A stretch of 64,000 nucleotides of DNA, from positions 62,001 through 126,000 of the forward strand of contig PGXY01000007.1 of the NCBI GenBank assembly GCA_002839375.1, in the 5' to 3' direction. The stretch's first letter is position 1, and each line of letters opens with the position of its first letter. The stretch is from Spirochaetae bacterium HGW-Spirochaetae-1. Lineage in GTDB: Bacteria; Spirochaetota; UBA4802; UBA5550. This document shows positions 43,331 to 50,796 of this stretch, piece after piece. The notes below the pieces were generated by a model that was not told the origin of the DNA, did not search any database, and was given only the letters and a program-made list of their open reading frames with translations. Position numbers and translations under genes: made by a program.

Positions 43331-43933
43331 ATGAAAACATTGAACTGTATCCTTCTCCTGACTTCCGCACTGTTCCTCCTTAAGTGCAATCCCATGTATG
43401 AGGATGTTCAGGGGAAAATGCGCAACTCGCTCCACCCCTCCAGGCCCCCATTCAGCACCATATACCATGGGGCCTCATTCCGTTTCCCCTATGGCGCCTG
43501 CGATGAAGTGCAGTGCCACGGCGCAGACCTGCGTGGAGGTAACTCAGGAGCACCATCGTGCTATTCCTGTCACGGTAACAAGTGGACCATCTTTACAACG
43601 ACCCATACTCTTAAAGTGGCAGGCATATATCACCACACTGCCGTAGATACGGGAAGCACCACGGACAACACCTCATGGTTCAGCACGTGCAAGGACGCCG
43701 CCTGTCATGGCGTCAATCTGGAAGGTGTGGCAGGAGCGGGCTATCGCTGCCAGGATTGTCACAACCCTATTCCGGCTCCAGGACACCGCAGCAAGAAGGA
43801 AGGGGCATGGCATCACTTTAATTACAGTCATGAGAATCCATCTGTGTACTGCAGCGGTAGCGTATGCCATGGCGCAAGTGGTGAGGGTACCGGAACAACG
43901 TTAGCTCCCCCCTGTTCAACGTGTCATGATTAA
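43331..43933 (+). CDS. Hexaheme c-type cytochrome lipoprotein (alternating CX4CH/CX2CH)
   Basis: The 200-residue exported protein has a lipoprotein signal (LLKC) and six heme-attachment motifs in three pairs: CDEVQCH and CYSCH; CKDAACH and CQDCH; CSGSVCH and CSTCH. The CX4CH then CX2CH alternation is the hallmark of the Geobacter CxxxxCH/CxxCH cytochrome repeat (PF09698-like). It should lie on the periplasmic or outer face of the outer membrane and carry electrons. I start it at 43331, where AGAAGAG lies about eight bases upstream; an ATG two codons earlier is too close to it. The triheme protein and the barrel follow. Confidence 0.9.
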   Translation: MKTLNCILLLTSALFLLKCNPMYEDVQGKMRNSLHPSRPPFSTIYHGASFRFPYGACDEVQCHGADLRGGNSGAPSCYSCHGNKWTIFTTTHTLKVAGIYHHTAVDTGSTTDNTSWFSTCKDAACHGVNLEGVAGAGYRCQDCHNPIPAPGHRSKKEGAWHHFNYSHENPSVYCSGSVCHGASGEGTGTTLAPPCSTCHD

Positions 43934-44000
43934 CATGATGAATCGGCCGTTCTGTACGCTAATAATATTTTATATAGAAATGAACTCAGCAAAAGGATAT

Positions 44001-44315
44001 ATGAAACATAAAACGGCAATCATACTGCTGGTAATCACAGCCATCTTCGCCGGGGCCTGTTCCTTTTTCAGGCCTGCCGAAGAACACTCCTTCGGTGATG
44101 AGTGCAAGCACTGCCACGGAGAAAAGCTTCAGGGCGTGCATAACGTGAAAGCCACATGCGGACAGTGCCATGACCTGAAACCCATACGTCCCGAAGAAAT
44201 TACTGACGCGGCCCGCAAAGAGGCAGTTCTGTCGGAGCCCCACATACATCGTGTGAAAAACATGTTCAGCAGCACACCGTCATGCTTCAATTGTCATCGC
44301 AGGACAGATTTTTAG
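44001..44315 (+). CDS. Triheme c-type cytochrome lipoprotein
   Basis: The start at 44001 follows AAAGGAT, giving a 104-residue protein with a lipoprotein signal (GAC). It carries three CxxCH heme motifs: CKHCH, CGQCH and CFNCH. Helix-poor, charged spacing around the motifs is typical for a small exported multiheme carrier. The open frame reaches back into the previous gene but without a ribosome site, so I do not use that start. It sits between the hexaheme cytochrome and the beta-barrel and probably belongs to the same electron path. Confidence 0.88.
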   Translation: MKHKTAIILLVITAIFAGACSFFRPAEEHSFGDECKHCHGEKLQGVHNVKATCGQCHDLKPIRPEEITDAARKEAVLSEPHIHRVKNMFSSTPSCFNCHRRTDF

Positions 44316-44330
44316 GGACGAGGTACAACT

Positions 44331-45146
44331 ATGAAAAGCAGACTCATCGCCCTTTCGCTCATGATTCTTCCGATAATTTCAGGACCGGTTTTTGCCGGCG
44401 GTACCGTTCCCTACATCTTCAATCTTCCCACCTCCCAGACCAATGGTTCAAAGGTCTTTATTCTGGACGTGGGGCATCGTTATTTTGATGTCAACCGGCA
44501 CACCACCAACATAAACCTGTCCCTGTCCTATGGTATCATCGATCCCCTGGACGTACTCCTGGGCTACTCATTCAAAAATAAGGATATCGTTCTGAGCGGG
44601 AAATATAACATTCTCAATGACTTCAGCGCGAGTGATATCTTCTCACTTTCAATAGTCCTGGGCGGGGGATTCAAGGATACGAACGGTATCAATAACTCCC
44701 TGTCCCTGTCCTACGCCGACAAGGCGAACATCGATTCGCAGACCACACTCCCCATGAAGGACCGTCCCTCTTTTTTCACCCAGGCCGTCATGGAAAAACA
44801 TTTTTTCAGCAACAAACTGACCCTGGGCATTGTCCCCACCTTCGCCTATAACACCAATTTCTTCGGCATAAACAGCAGCTACGATTTTACCTTCGGCGCC
44901 GGGTTCCAGGCCGGTTATTACATCTTCGATCACGTGGCCCTCTGCAGTGAGGTGACCATGAATATCTTCGGCTTCGCCTTCAAGTACGTGAACTACAATG
45001 CCGGGGTAAAATACGCCGGATACCGGCACACCTTTTCCCTCTGGGTAGGCAATAGCGCCGGCTACTCACCCGTGGAATATGTTACGGGAAACAATGTCCT
45101 GACGCCAAAATTCAGCTTTACTTTCACGCGCGAATTTGATCTATAG
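44331..45146 (+). CDS. DUF5777-like outer-membrane beta-barrel
   Basis: The 271-residue protein has a signal peptide (about 1-22) and repeated amphipathic beta strands with aromatic girdle residues (SLSYGIIDPLDVLLGYSF, GAGFQAGYYIFDHV, SLWVGNSAGYSPVEY), ending in FTREFDL with a terminal hydrophobic residue as in outer-membrane barrels. The opening HRYFDVNRHTTNINLSLSYG is the DUF5777-like signature. Barrel plus multiheme cytochromes in one operon suggests a porin-cytochrome conduit for electrons. It starts 15 bp after the triheme cytochrome. Alternatively it is a barrel for another purpose. Confidence 0.82.
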   Translation: MKSRLIALSLMILPIISGPVFAGGTVPYIFNLPTSQTNGSKVFILDVGHRYFDVNRHTTNINLSLSYGIIDPLDVLLGYSFKNKDIVLSGKYNILNDFSASDIFSLSIVLGGGFKDTNGINNSLSLSYADKANIDSQTTLPMKDRPSFFTQAVMEKHFFSNKLTLGIVPTFAYNTNFFGINSSYDFTFGAGFQAGYYIFDHVALCSEVTMNIFGFAFKYVNYNAGVKYAGYRHTFSLWVGNSAGYSPVEYVTGNNVLTPKFSFTFTREFDL

Positions 45147-45179
45147 AACTGAACCATAGAAAAAGGAGTCTTACTGCCG

Positions 45180-45704
45180 ATGAAAAAATGGGTCTATACC
45201 TTTAAGAGCATTCGTGTGGATACGGTAGAAAAACCGGTACTCGGGACGGGCTACTCCAGAATGGCACTGGAATTTGATATGGCGAGTGTTCAGGAACACC
45301 ATCTTGAACTGGGCCTTCTGCAGATTCTCCGCGACCGGACATGGAAAATGAATATATCCCTGTCGGCCATGGTTATCTTCGCTGTTTTTTCCCTCCTCTA
45401 CGGCCTGCTTAAAATAGGCCTCAGAGTGGATTTTGGCGCGCCCGAAGGAGCCCTGGTCCGCAATATCTATATCCTGTCCCTGGTTCTTTCTTTCCTTTTT
45501 ATCTGGATATTGTTTTCCCTCCGGTTCGGTATAACAAACCTGAAAAAAGAAGCGGTGGAAAAGGAACGGGGACCGGGAACCTGGAAACTCATCGATGAAA
45601 AAGAATGGGACCGGTTCTACCGCCTGTGGAAACTGGCCAGGGAAAAGGAAGAAAAAGACCTGGAGGAATTTAAAAATAAACTTGCCACAAAAGACACGAA
45701 ATAG
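45180..45704 (+). CDS. Two-TM protein, unknown
   Basis: The 174-residue product has two membrane helices (about 62-78 and 97-118) between a charged N-terminal part (about 1-55) and a strongly charged C-terminal part (EKERGPGTWKLIDEKEWDRFYRLWK...EEKDLEEFKNK). It resembles no family I know. It follows the barrel by 33 bp and has an AGGAG upstream at suboptimal spacing. The context may be the operon end rather than a functional partner. Confidence 0.68.
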   Translation: MKKWVYTFKSIRVDTVEKPVLGTGYSRMALEFDMASVQEHHLELGLLQILRDRTWKMNISLSAMVIFAVFSLLYGLLKIGLRVDFGAPEGALVRNIYILSLVLSFLFIWILFSLRFGITNLKKEAVEKERGPGTWKLIDEKEWDRFYRLWKLAREKEEKDLEEFKNKLATKDTK

Positions 45705-45722
45705 AAAATTCCCCTTTAAAAG

Positions 45723-45776
45723 ACCTGTCCGTGAGGCAGGTACATTCAACTGACACGAACGCCCCAGACCGGGGCG
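45723..45776 (+). promoter_or_regulatory. Two hairpins upstream of the IMP cyclohydrolase gene
   Basis: ACCTG...CAGGT (45723-45741) and CGCCCC...GGGGCG (45760-45776, 5-base loop) form consecutive stems 28 bp before the start codon of purO. They could be a terminator or leader structure. I find no riboswitch signature. Confidence 0.35.
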
Positions 45777-45803
45777 ACAAACCATGACCGAGAGGAAATA
45801 CCC

Positions 45804-46532
45804 ATGCAGATCAACGAAACGGCAAAAACAAACTTTTCCGGCCTCAGCGCCAATCCCTATCCCGGAAGGGGCATTGTCATCGGCACATCCCCCGATGAAA
45901 CGAGCATCTATCAGATTTACTGGATCATGGGCAGAAGCGCCAACAGTCGCAACCGGATATTCCTGAAAGAAGACAACAATTTTCTCAAGACCAAGGCCTT
46001 CGACGAATCCAAAGTGGAGGACCCTTCCCTAATCATCTACTATCCCCTTAAGCATATAAAAAACGCCCACATCGTTACCAACGGCGACCAGACCGACACA
46101 ATTCATGAATCGATCAAAAAAGGCGGCTCCTTCGAAGACGCTCTGCACACGCGCGATTTCGAGCCCGACGGCCCCAACTTCACACCCAGGATTTCCGGCA
46201 TCACTGATCTGGACGACAAAAAATATATTTACCGGCTGGCCATTAACAAGACCATCGGCAACAACGAAAAATATCCCCTGCGTCAGTTCTTCTGCTACGC
46301 ATCGCCCCTGGCGGGTTTCGGCCACATGATCACAACCTATTCCGGCGACGGCAATCCACTTCCCTCATTCCAGGGAGAGCCGCTCATCGTGCCCATATTT
46401 GACAGCATCGGGGAAAACCTGAAAAACTACTGGGGAGCCCTGAACAGCGATAACAGGATATCCCTCCTGGTGAAAAAAATAGACCGCCGGGAAGGAACCG
46501 TTGAGATTGTCGTGGAGAACAAACTGGTTTAA
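45804..46532 (+). CDS. purO: IMP cyclohydrolase, archaeal PurO type
   Basis: The 242-residue enzyme closes FAICAR to IMP in purine synthesis. It has the archaeal-type PurO domain: NPYPGRGIVIGTSPDETSIYQIYWIMGRSANSRNRIF (about 17-53) and FFCYASPLAGFGHMITTYSG. Bacteria usually carry out this step with PurH, so the archaeal family is unusual but not unique. No other purine gene is adjacent. The start at 45804 follows an AGGAA by about nine bases. A terminator hairpin lies at 46579-46606. Confidence 0.88.
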   Translation: MQINETAKTNFSGLSANPYPGRGIVIGTSPDETSIYQIYWIMGRSANSRNRIFLKEDNNFLKTKAFDESKVEDPSLIIYYPLKHIKNAHIVTNGDQTDTIHESIKKGGSFEDALHTRDFEPDGPNFTPRISGITDLDDKKYIYRLAINKTIGNNEKYPLRQFFCYASPLAGFGHMITTYSGDGNPLPSFQGEPLIVPIFDSIGENLKNYWGALNSDNRISLLVKKIDRREGTVEIVVENKLV

Positions 46533-46578
46533 CTGGCAGCACTTTGGTATACCAGGCATTTAAGGCAGGCTAACGCAC

Positions 46579-46606
46579 AGGGGTGTCACCAAAAGGCACC
46601 CCTTTT
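46579..46606 (+). terminator. Rho-independent terminator after purO
   Basis: The arms AGGGGTG (46579-46585) and CACCCCT (46597-46603) pair around an 11-base loop and are followed by a T run. It lies about 47 bp after the purO stop. Confidence 0.8.
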
Positions 46607-46682
46607 GTATTTCCCTATGTCTCGAAATCGGGGTCGGGGATTGTTCTTCCGGTTTGAATTGCTTTGTCAGTTTGAGTGCGGG

Positions 46683-46979
46683 TTACTGGTTTTTTTCGTA
46701 ATGTTCAAGGCCGAAATAGGTAAGCATATCCTGAAAAAGGGACTCGGCGCGGATATCCTTTCTTCTGTCAATGTAGAGTTTGAAATAGCCTTCGAAATCC
46801 TCGCGCATATGATTGAGTATTTTTCTCGTCTCTTCCCGTTCCTGCGTGTCAAGGATCTCCTCACACCGTTTATAGGCATCAAGAAGGTGTTCCGTCAGCA
46901 TCCTGATATCATCACAGATCTTTTCGATATCAGAGCTCAACCGCGAAATTATTCTTTTCTGGTTCATGTCAGCACACAT
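46683..46979 (-). CDS. Small helical protein, unknown
   Basis: The 98-residue product is charged and helical throughout (KRIISRLSSDIEKICDDIRML, EEILDTQEREETRKILNHMRED), with no signal peptide or metal-binding motif beyond one early Cys-Ala-Asp. No family is recognised. The start at 46979 lacks a ribosome site; an ATG at 46967 would remove four residues. The gene is alone on the minus strand between purO and the hybrid kinase. I call it because the frame is uninterrupted and protein-like. Confidence 0.62.
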   Translation of the reverse strand: MCADMNQKRIISRLSSDIEKICDDIRMLTEHLLDAYKRCEEILDTQEREETRKILNHMREDFEGYFKLYIDRRKDIRAESLFQDMLTYFGLEHYEKNQ

Positions 46980-47252
46980 ATGAAATATACATCACTAAAA
47001 CGCGGCTAGTATAAAACAACGGGCTTCTATTGTCAATATCATTTCATAATGTGAAACGGATTGATAAAAATGATACGGGTAAATATTTCTTGATATTTGC
47101 CGGATTTCATTTACACTATTGCGATGATGTCTATAAATAGTATCCGGAAATATCCCGCTATCGATATCATTCGCATGGACAATGATCGGGGAAACGGCAT
47201 GGACGGATCTCAGGCAGAAAAACATGCAATGACTGAAATGTGGTAATTCATA

Positions 47253-49481
47253 ATGGGACCAAAAAATAGAATTTCAGCGTTTATGGGAAAAATCACCGGT
47301 ACCACTTCGGGAAATCCCGATACGGCGCTCATGGAATACATGACAAAAACCGTGCTCATTGTTCTTACCCTGGTGAGCGCTTCTTTTTCAATCATTTCCA
47401 TGGCGGGATGGATTTTCAACATCATTCCCGGCGATACTGTACTTATCCTCCTTTCCATGAACCCTCTTTTTATAACAGGATGGCTCCTTGCCCGGCATGG
47501 ATACTGGCGCCTTGGAAGCCTGATTCCCCCAACCCTTATTTTTTCTTCTGCTGTGTATGGCAATTACATCGGCGGTATCGATGCGCCGGCCATGCTCCTG
47601 TATGTTACTGCTATAATCCTGGTGGCCATGCTCAGGGGAATCCGTGATATGTACTGGGCCCTGTTTTTCTCCCTGGCTTCTTACCTTGGCCTGGGAGTGG
47701 CGCATCACCTGCATATAATTGAACAGATGCGCTCGGGCAAAACGGTCTTCATGAACCGCATAACCGTCACCATTTCCGTCATCACGGGAATCACTCTACT
47801 GGTCCGCTTTCTGATCATCCAGTTCCGGAAAGCCCTGGACCAGGCACGCAGTGAAATCAGGGAGCGCAGGGTCGTGGAGGAAGAGCTCCGTGTCAGCGAA
47901 AAAAAATACCGTGACCTGGTGCAGAGCGCCAATAGTATCATCATCCGAATAAACATGCGAGGCGAAGTCACGTTCTGGAATGAATTCGCCGAAAGCTTTT
48001 TTGGATTTCGCAGCGATGAAATCATGGGCCGCAACGTCGTGGGGACCATTGTTCCCGAGAGCGACATGGCAGGCACAAACCTGAAACTCATGATGGAAAA
48101 TATCCTGAAAAACCCCGAAAGCTTCCGTTCCAATGAAAATGAAAACATGACACGCGACGGGAATCGGGTCTGGATAGCCTGGGCCAACAGGCCCATCCTG
48201 GACTTACAGGGAAATTTCCAGGAGATCCTCTGCGTGGGCAATGATATCACGGAAAGAAAACGAGCCCATGAAGAAAAGGAAAAAATGCAGGATCAGCTTA
48301 TCCATGCCCAGAAAATGGAGGCCATTGGAACGCTCACGAGCGGCCTGGCTCATGATTTCAACAATATTTTAAGCGGCATCATGGGGAGCCTGAGTCTTCT
48401 GGATAATCTGCTGAAAAAGGAAACCATAAACAGGCGGGATAAGTCTGATAACTATATCAGAACAGCCCTGGAGTCGTCCCGACGGGCATCGGATATGATA
48501 CGTCAGCTCCTGCTCCTGTCGCGGAAACAGGACATCAGCCTCGAACCCATCGACATAAACGAATCGCTCAGTCATGTAATCAACATCTGCATGAACAGCT
48601 TTCCAAAAAGTATTACCGTCAATGCACAATACAGCGAAAAACCCACGATCGTCATGGCCGACTCTATTCTCATCGAACAGATTTTCCTGAACTTCTGCGT
48701 CAATGCCTCCCATTCAATGACGGTTATGAGAAATCCCGGTAATGCCGAGGGGGGCGATCTAACCGTTACCGTTTCATCGGCACAAATACATGAAGAAGAA
48801 TGGCCACAGTCCCATGAAAACAGCCATGGCGGCCGCTTTGCGGCTATTGAATTCAGCGACACGGGAATCGGCATGGACAAGGAAACACAGGAACGTATAT
48901 TCGAACCCTTTTACACCATGAAAAAAAATGAAGGAGGGACGGGCCTTGGGCTTTCCATAGCCTACGGCTTTGTCAGTCGCCTTGGTGGCTTCATAAAGGT
49001 CAAGTCCGCCATAAGTAAGGGATCAACTTTCACCATTTTCCTGCCGGAACTGAGTGATAAAACGGTATGCCGCGAAAGAATGGAAGCCCCCAAAGATCTC
49101 ATCAGCGGCCACGGTACCATTCTGGTCATCGATGACGAACCGTTCGTACGAGATGTTGCCGGAGACTCCCTCACATCATGCGGTTATGAAGTTATTACCG
49201 CCCATGACGGCATGAGCGGCATTTCAATGTACCGGGAAAGACGGGAAAGTATCGACGCCGTACTCCTGGATATATCCATGCCCTACATGTCGGGGCTCGA
49301 GGTCCTGGGAAAACTGAAGGAAATCAATGAATCCGTTGTGGTGATACTCAGTTCAGGTTACTCCGACGACCCCCGGGTGTCAGCCGGGCTTGAACAGGGC
49401 GCTGCGGGATTTATCCGGAAACCCTACACAGCCGGGGAACTATCCAGCTGCATATATGAAATTCTGCACAAACACCGATGA
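47253..49481 (+). CDS. Hybrid histidine kinase (6TM-PAS-HisKA-HATPase-REC)
   Basis: The 742-residue sensor has about six membrane helices (about 28-190), a PAS domain (about 215-335), HisKA with the phospho-accepting His in GLAHDFNNIL, HATPase_c with N, G1 and G2 boxes (FCVNASHSM, DTGIGMDKET, GTGLGLSIAYG) and a C-terminal receiver domain (about 620-740; Asp in AVLLDISMP). It is of the hybrid type that phosphorylates a histidine phosphotransferase or an absent partner. The likely start is 47253. A TTGATA/TACACT promoter lies upstream around 47090-47120. The signal is unknown and no partner regulator is adjacent. Confidence 0.9.
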   Translation: MGPKNRISAFMGKITGTTSGNPDTALMEYMTKTVLIVLTLVSASFSIISMAGWIFNIIPGDTVLILLSMNPLFITGWLLARHGYWRLGSLIPPTLIFSSAVYGNYIGGIDAPAMLLYVTAIILVAMLRGIRDMYWALFFSLASYLGLGVAHHLHIIEQMRSGKTVFMNRITVTISVITGITLLVRFLIIQFRKALDQARSEIRERRVVEEELRVSEKKYRDLVQSANSIIIRINMRGEVTFWNEFAESFFGFRSDEIMGRNVVGTIVPESDMAGTNLKLMMENILKNPESFRSNENENMTRDGNRVWIAWANRPILDLQGNFQEILCVGNDITERKRAHEEKEKMQDQLIHAQKMEAIGTLTSGLAHDFNNILSGIMGSLSLLDNLLKKETINRRDKSDNYIRTALESSRRASDMIRQLLLLSRKQDISLEPIDINESLSHVINICMNSFPKSITVNAQYSEKPTIVMADSILIEQIFLNFCVNASHSMTVMRNPGNAEGGDLTVTVSSAQIHEEEWPQSHENSHGGRFAAIEFSDTGIGMDKETQERIFEPFYTMKKNEGGTGLGLSIAYGFVSRLGGFIKVKSAISKGSTFTIFLPELSDKTVCRERMEAPKDLISGHGTILVIDDEPFVRDVAGDSLTSCGYEVITAHDGMSGISMYRERRESIDAVLLDISMPYMSGLEVLGKLKEINESVVVILSSGYSDDPRVSAGLEQGAAGFIRKPYTAGELSSCIYEILHKHR

Positions 49482-49623
49482 TTTCACCTCATCATGTTAA
49501 GATTCCATAAATTTTTGCGGGAATGGCGCTACCGCCCTACCACTGAAATAAATTTTATTTGACGAAATTACCCATAAATTTATGTATAATCCCTTCCTGA
49601 AATATTTTTAACCGGGGATTAAA

Positions 49624-50652
49624 ATGATTACTTCAAAGGACTCAACTGAAAACAAAGAATACTTTTCGAAAAGTGATGGTGTTTCTTCACGCGTGAAACG
49701 CATCGGCGTACTTACCTCGGGCGGCGACTGCAGCGGTATGAACGCCTGCGTGCGCTCCATTGTCCGGACCGCCCTGTCCCAGGGCATCGAAGTCTACGGC
49801 TTTAAAAAGGGCTACCAGGGCCTTCTGGACAATGATTATCGCAGCCTCACATCCCAGGACGTTTCCGGCAAAATCGGCCGGGCCGGCACTTTTCTTCAAT
49901 CGGCGCGCTGCCTGGAATTCAAAACCGACGAAGGAATGAAGCGCGGCCATGAAAACCTCATCGACCTGGGCATCGACGGGATCATTGTCATCGGCGGAAA
50001 CGGCTCCCTCTCAGGAGCGCTGAAGCTCCATGAGATCGGTGTTCCTGCCGTGGGCGTTCCCGCATCAATAGACAATGACCTTTACGGGACGGACATGTCC
50101 ATGGGCGTCGACTCTGCTCTCAACGTGATTGTCAACGCCGTTGATATGATCAGGGACACGGCCTCGAGCCATGACCGCATGTTCATTATCGAGGTGATGG
50201 GAAGAAACTGCGGCTACCTGGCCCTGGCTTCAGCCGTGGCAACAGGAGCCGAGGCGGCCCTCATACCCGAGGTACCTTACAACCTTGATGAAATCGCGCG
50301 CAGGCTCAAGCGCCGCTTCAAGGAAAAGAAAACAAACAGCATCATCATTGTTTCTGAAGGCGCCGGATCGGCCGCGGATTTCGCCGCAAAGCTTACGGGG
50401 AAAGTGGGGTATGATATACGCGTCTCCGTACTGGGACACATGCAGCGCGGGGGAAATCCCTCGGTGTTCGACCGCGTACTGGCGAGCAAGATGGGCCGTA
50501 ATGCCGTACTGGCCCTGGAAAAGGGCGAGAGCGGCGTCATGATGACCTACTGTGACAGTGTATATTCATCCATATCCCTGAGCGAGGCACTGTCGAAGCA
50601 GCGGCCCCTGTCGCAGAGCCTCCTGGATCTCGCGGCTCTGCTGGAGAGCTGA
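49624..50652 (+). CDS. pfkA: 6-phosphofructokinase
   Basis: This enzyme phosphorylates fructose 6-phosphate. The 342-residue product has an N-terminal extension of about 25 residues before GVLTSGGDCSGMN, then IIVIGGNGSLSG, PASIDNDLYGTDMSMG, VMGRNCGY and LGHMQRGGNPS. The nucleotide loop reads GGNG: Gly127 favours ATP rather than pyrophosphate use, but Asn126 replaces the usual Asp. Catalytic Asp in IDND and the substrate arginines are kept. A TATAAT (49585-49590) lies just upstream. Biochemistry may thus differ from E. coli PfkA. Confidence 0.93.
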   Translation: MITSKDSTENKEYFSKSDGVSSRVKRIGVLTSGGDCSGMNACVRSIVRTALSQGIEVYGFKKGYQGLLDNDYRSLTSQDVSGKIGRAGTFLQSARCLEFKTDEGMKRGHENLIDLGIDGIIVIGGNGSLSGALKLHEIGVPAVGVPASIDNDLYGTDMSMGVDSALNVIVNAVDMIRDTASSHDRMFIIEVMGRNCGYLALASAVATGAEAALIPEVPYNLDEIARRLKRRFKEKKTNSIIIVSEGAGSAADFAAKLTGKVGYDIRVSVLGHMQRGGNPSVFDRVLASKMGRNAVLALEKGESGVMMTYCDSVYSSISLSEALSKQRPLSQSLLDLAALLES

Positions 50653-50731
50653 CGGGCACACGGATATCAGCGCCCCTCTTCATCAAATCCGGTGGTGAAT
50701 TCTGATCATGAAAATTAACACTGTTTTTATC

Positions 50732-50760
50732 TTGACAAAAAAACCGTCCAGGTGGATGAT
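50732..50760 (+). promoter_or_regulatory. Sigma-70-like promoter running into the palindrome
   Basis: TTGACA (50732-50737) and GATGAT (50755-50760) are 17 bp apart. The -10 box and the predicted transcription start (about 50767) both fall within the 42-bp palindrome, as expected for a repressible promoter. Confidence 0.55.
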
Positions 50761-50789
50761 GAGTGACATGTCAGTCATCATCCACCTGG
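50748..50789. promoter_or_regulatory. 42-bp near-perfect palindrome, operator-like
   Basis: The 15-bp arms CCAGGTGGATGATGA and TCATCATCCACCTGG flank GTGACATGTCAG, whose inner TGACATGTCA is itself palindromic, so 40 of 42 positions pair and only the pair at 50763/50774 does not. It overlaps the -10 box and the first bases of the ribosome site GGAGGA (50788-50793) of the lipoprotein gene. A repressor site, an RNA hairpin, or both would act on this gene. Confidence 0.8.
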
Positions 50790-50796
50790 AGGAAAT

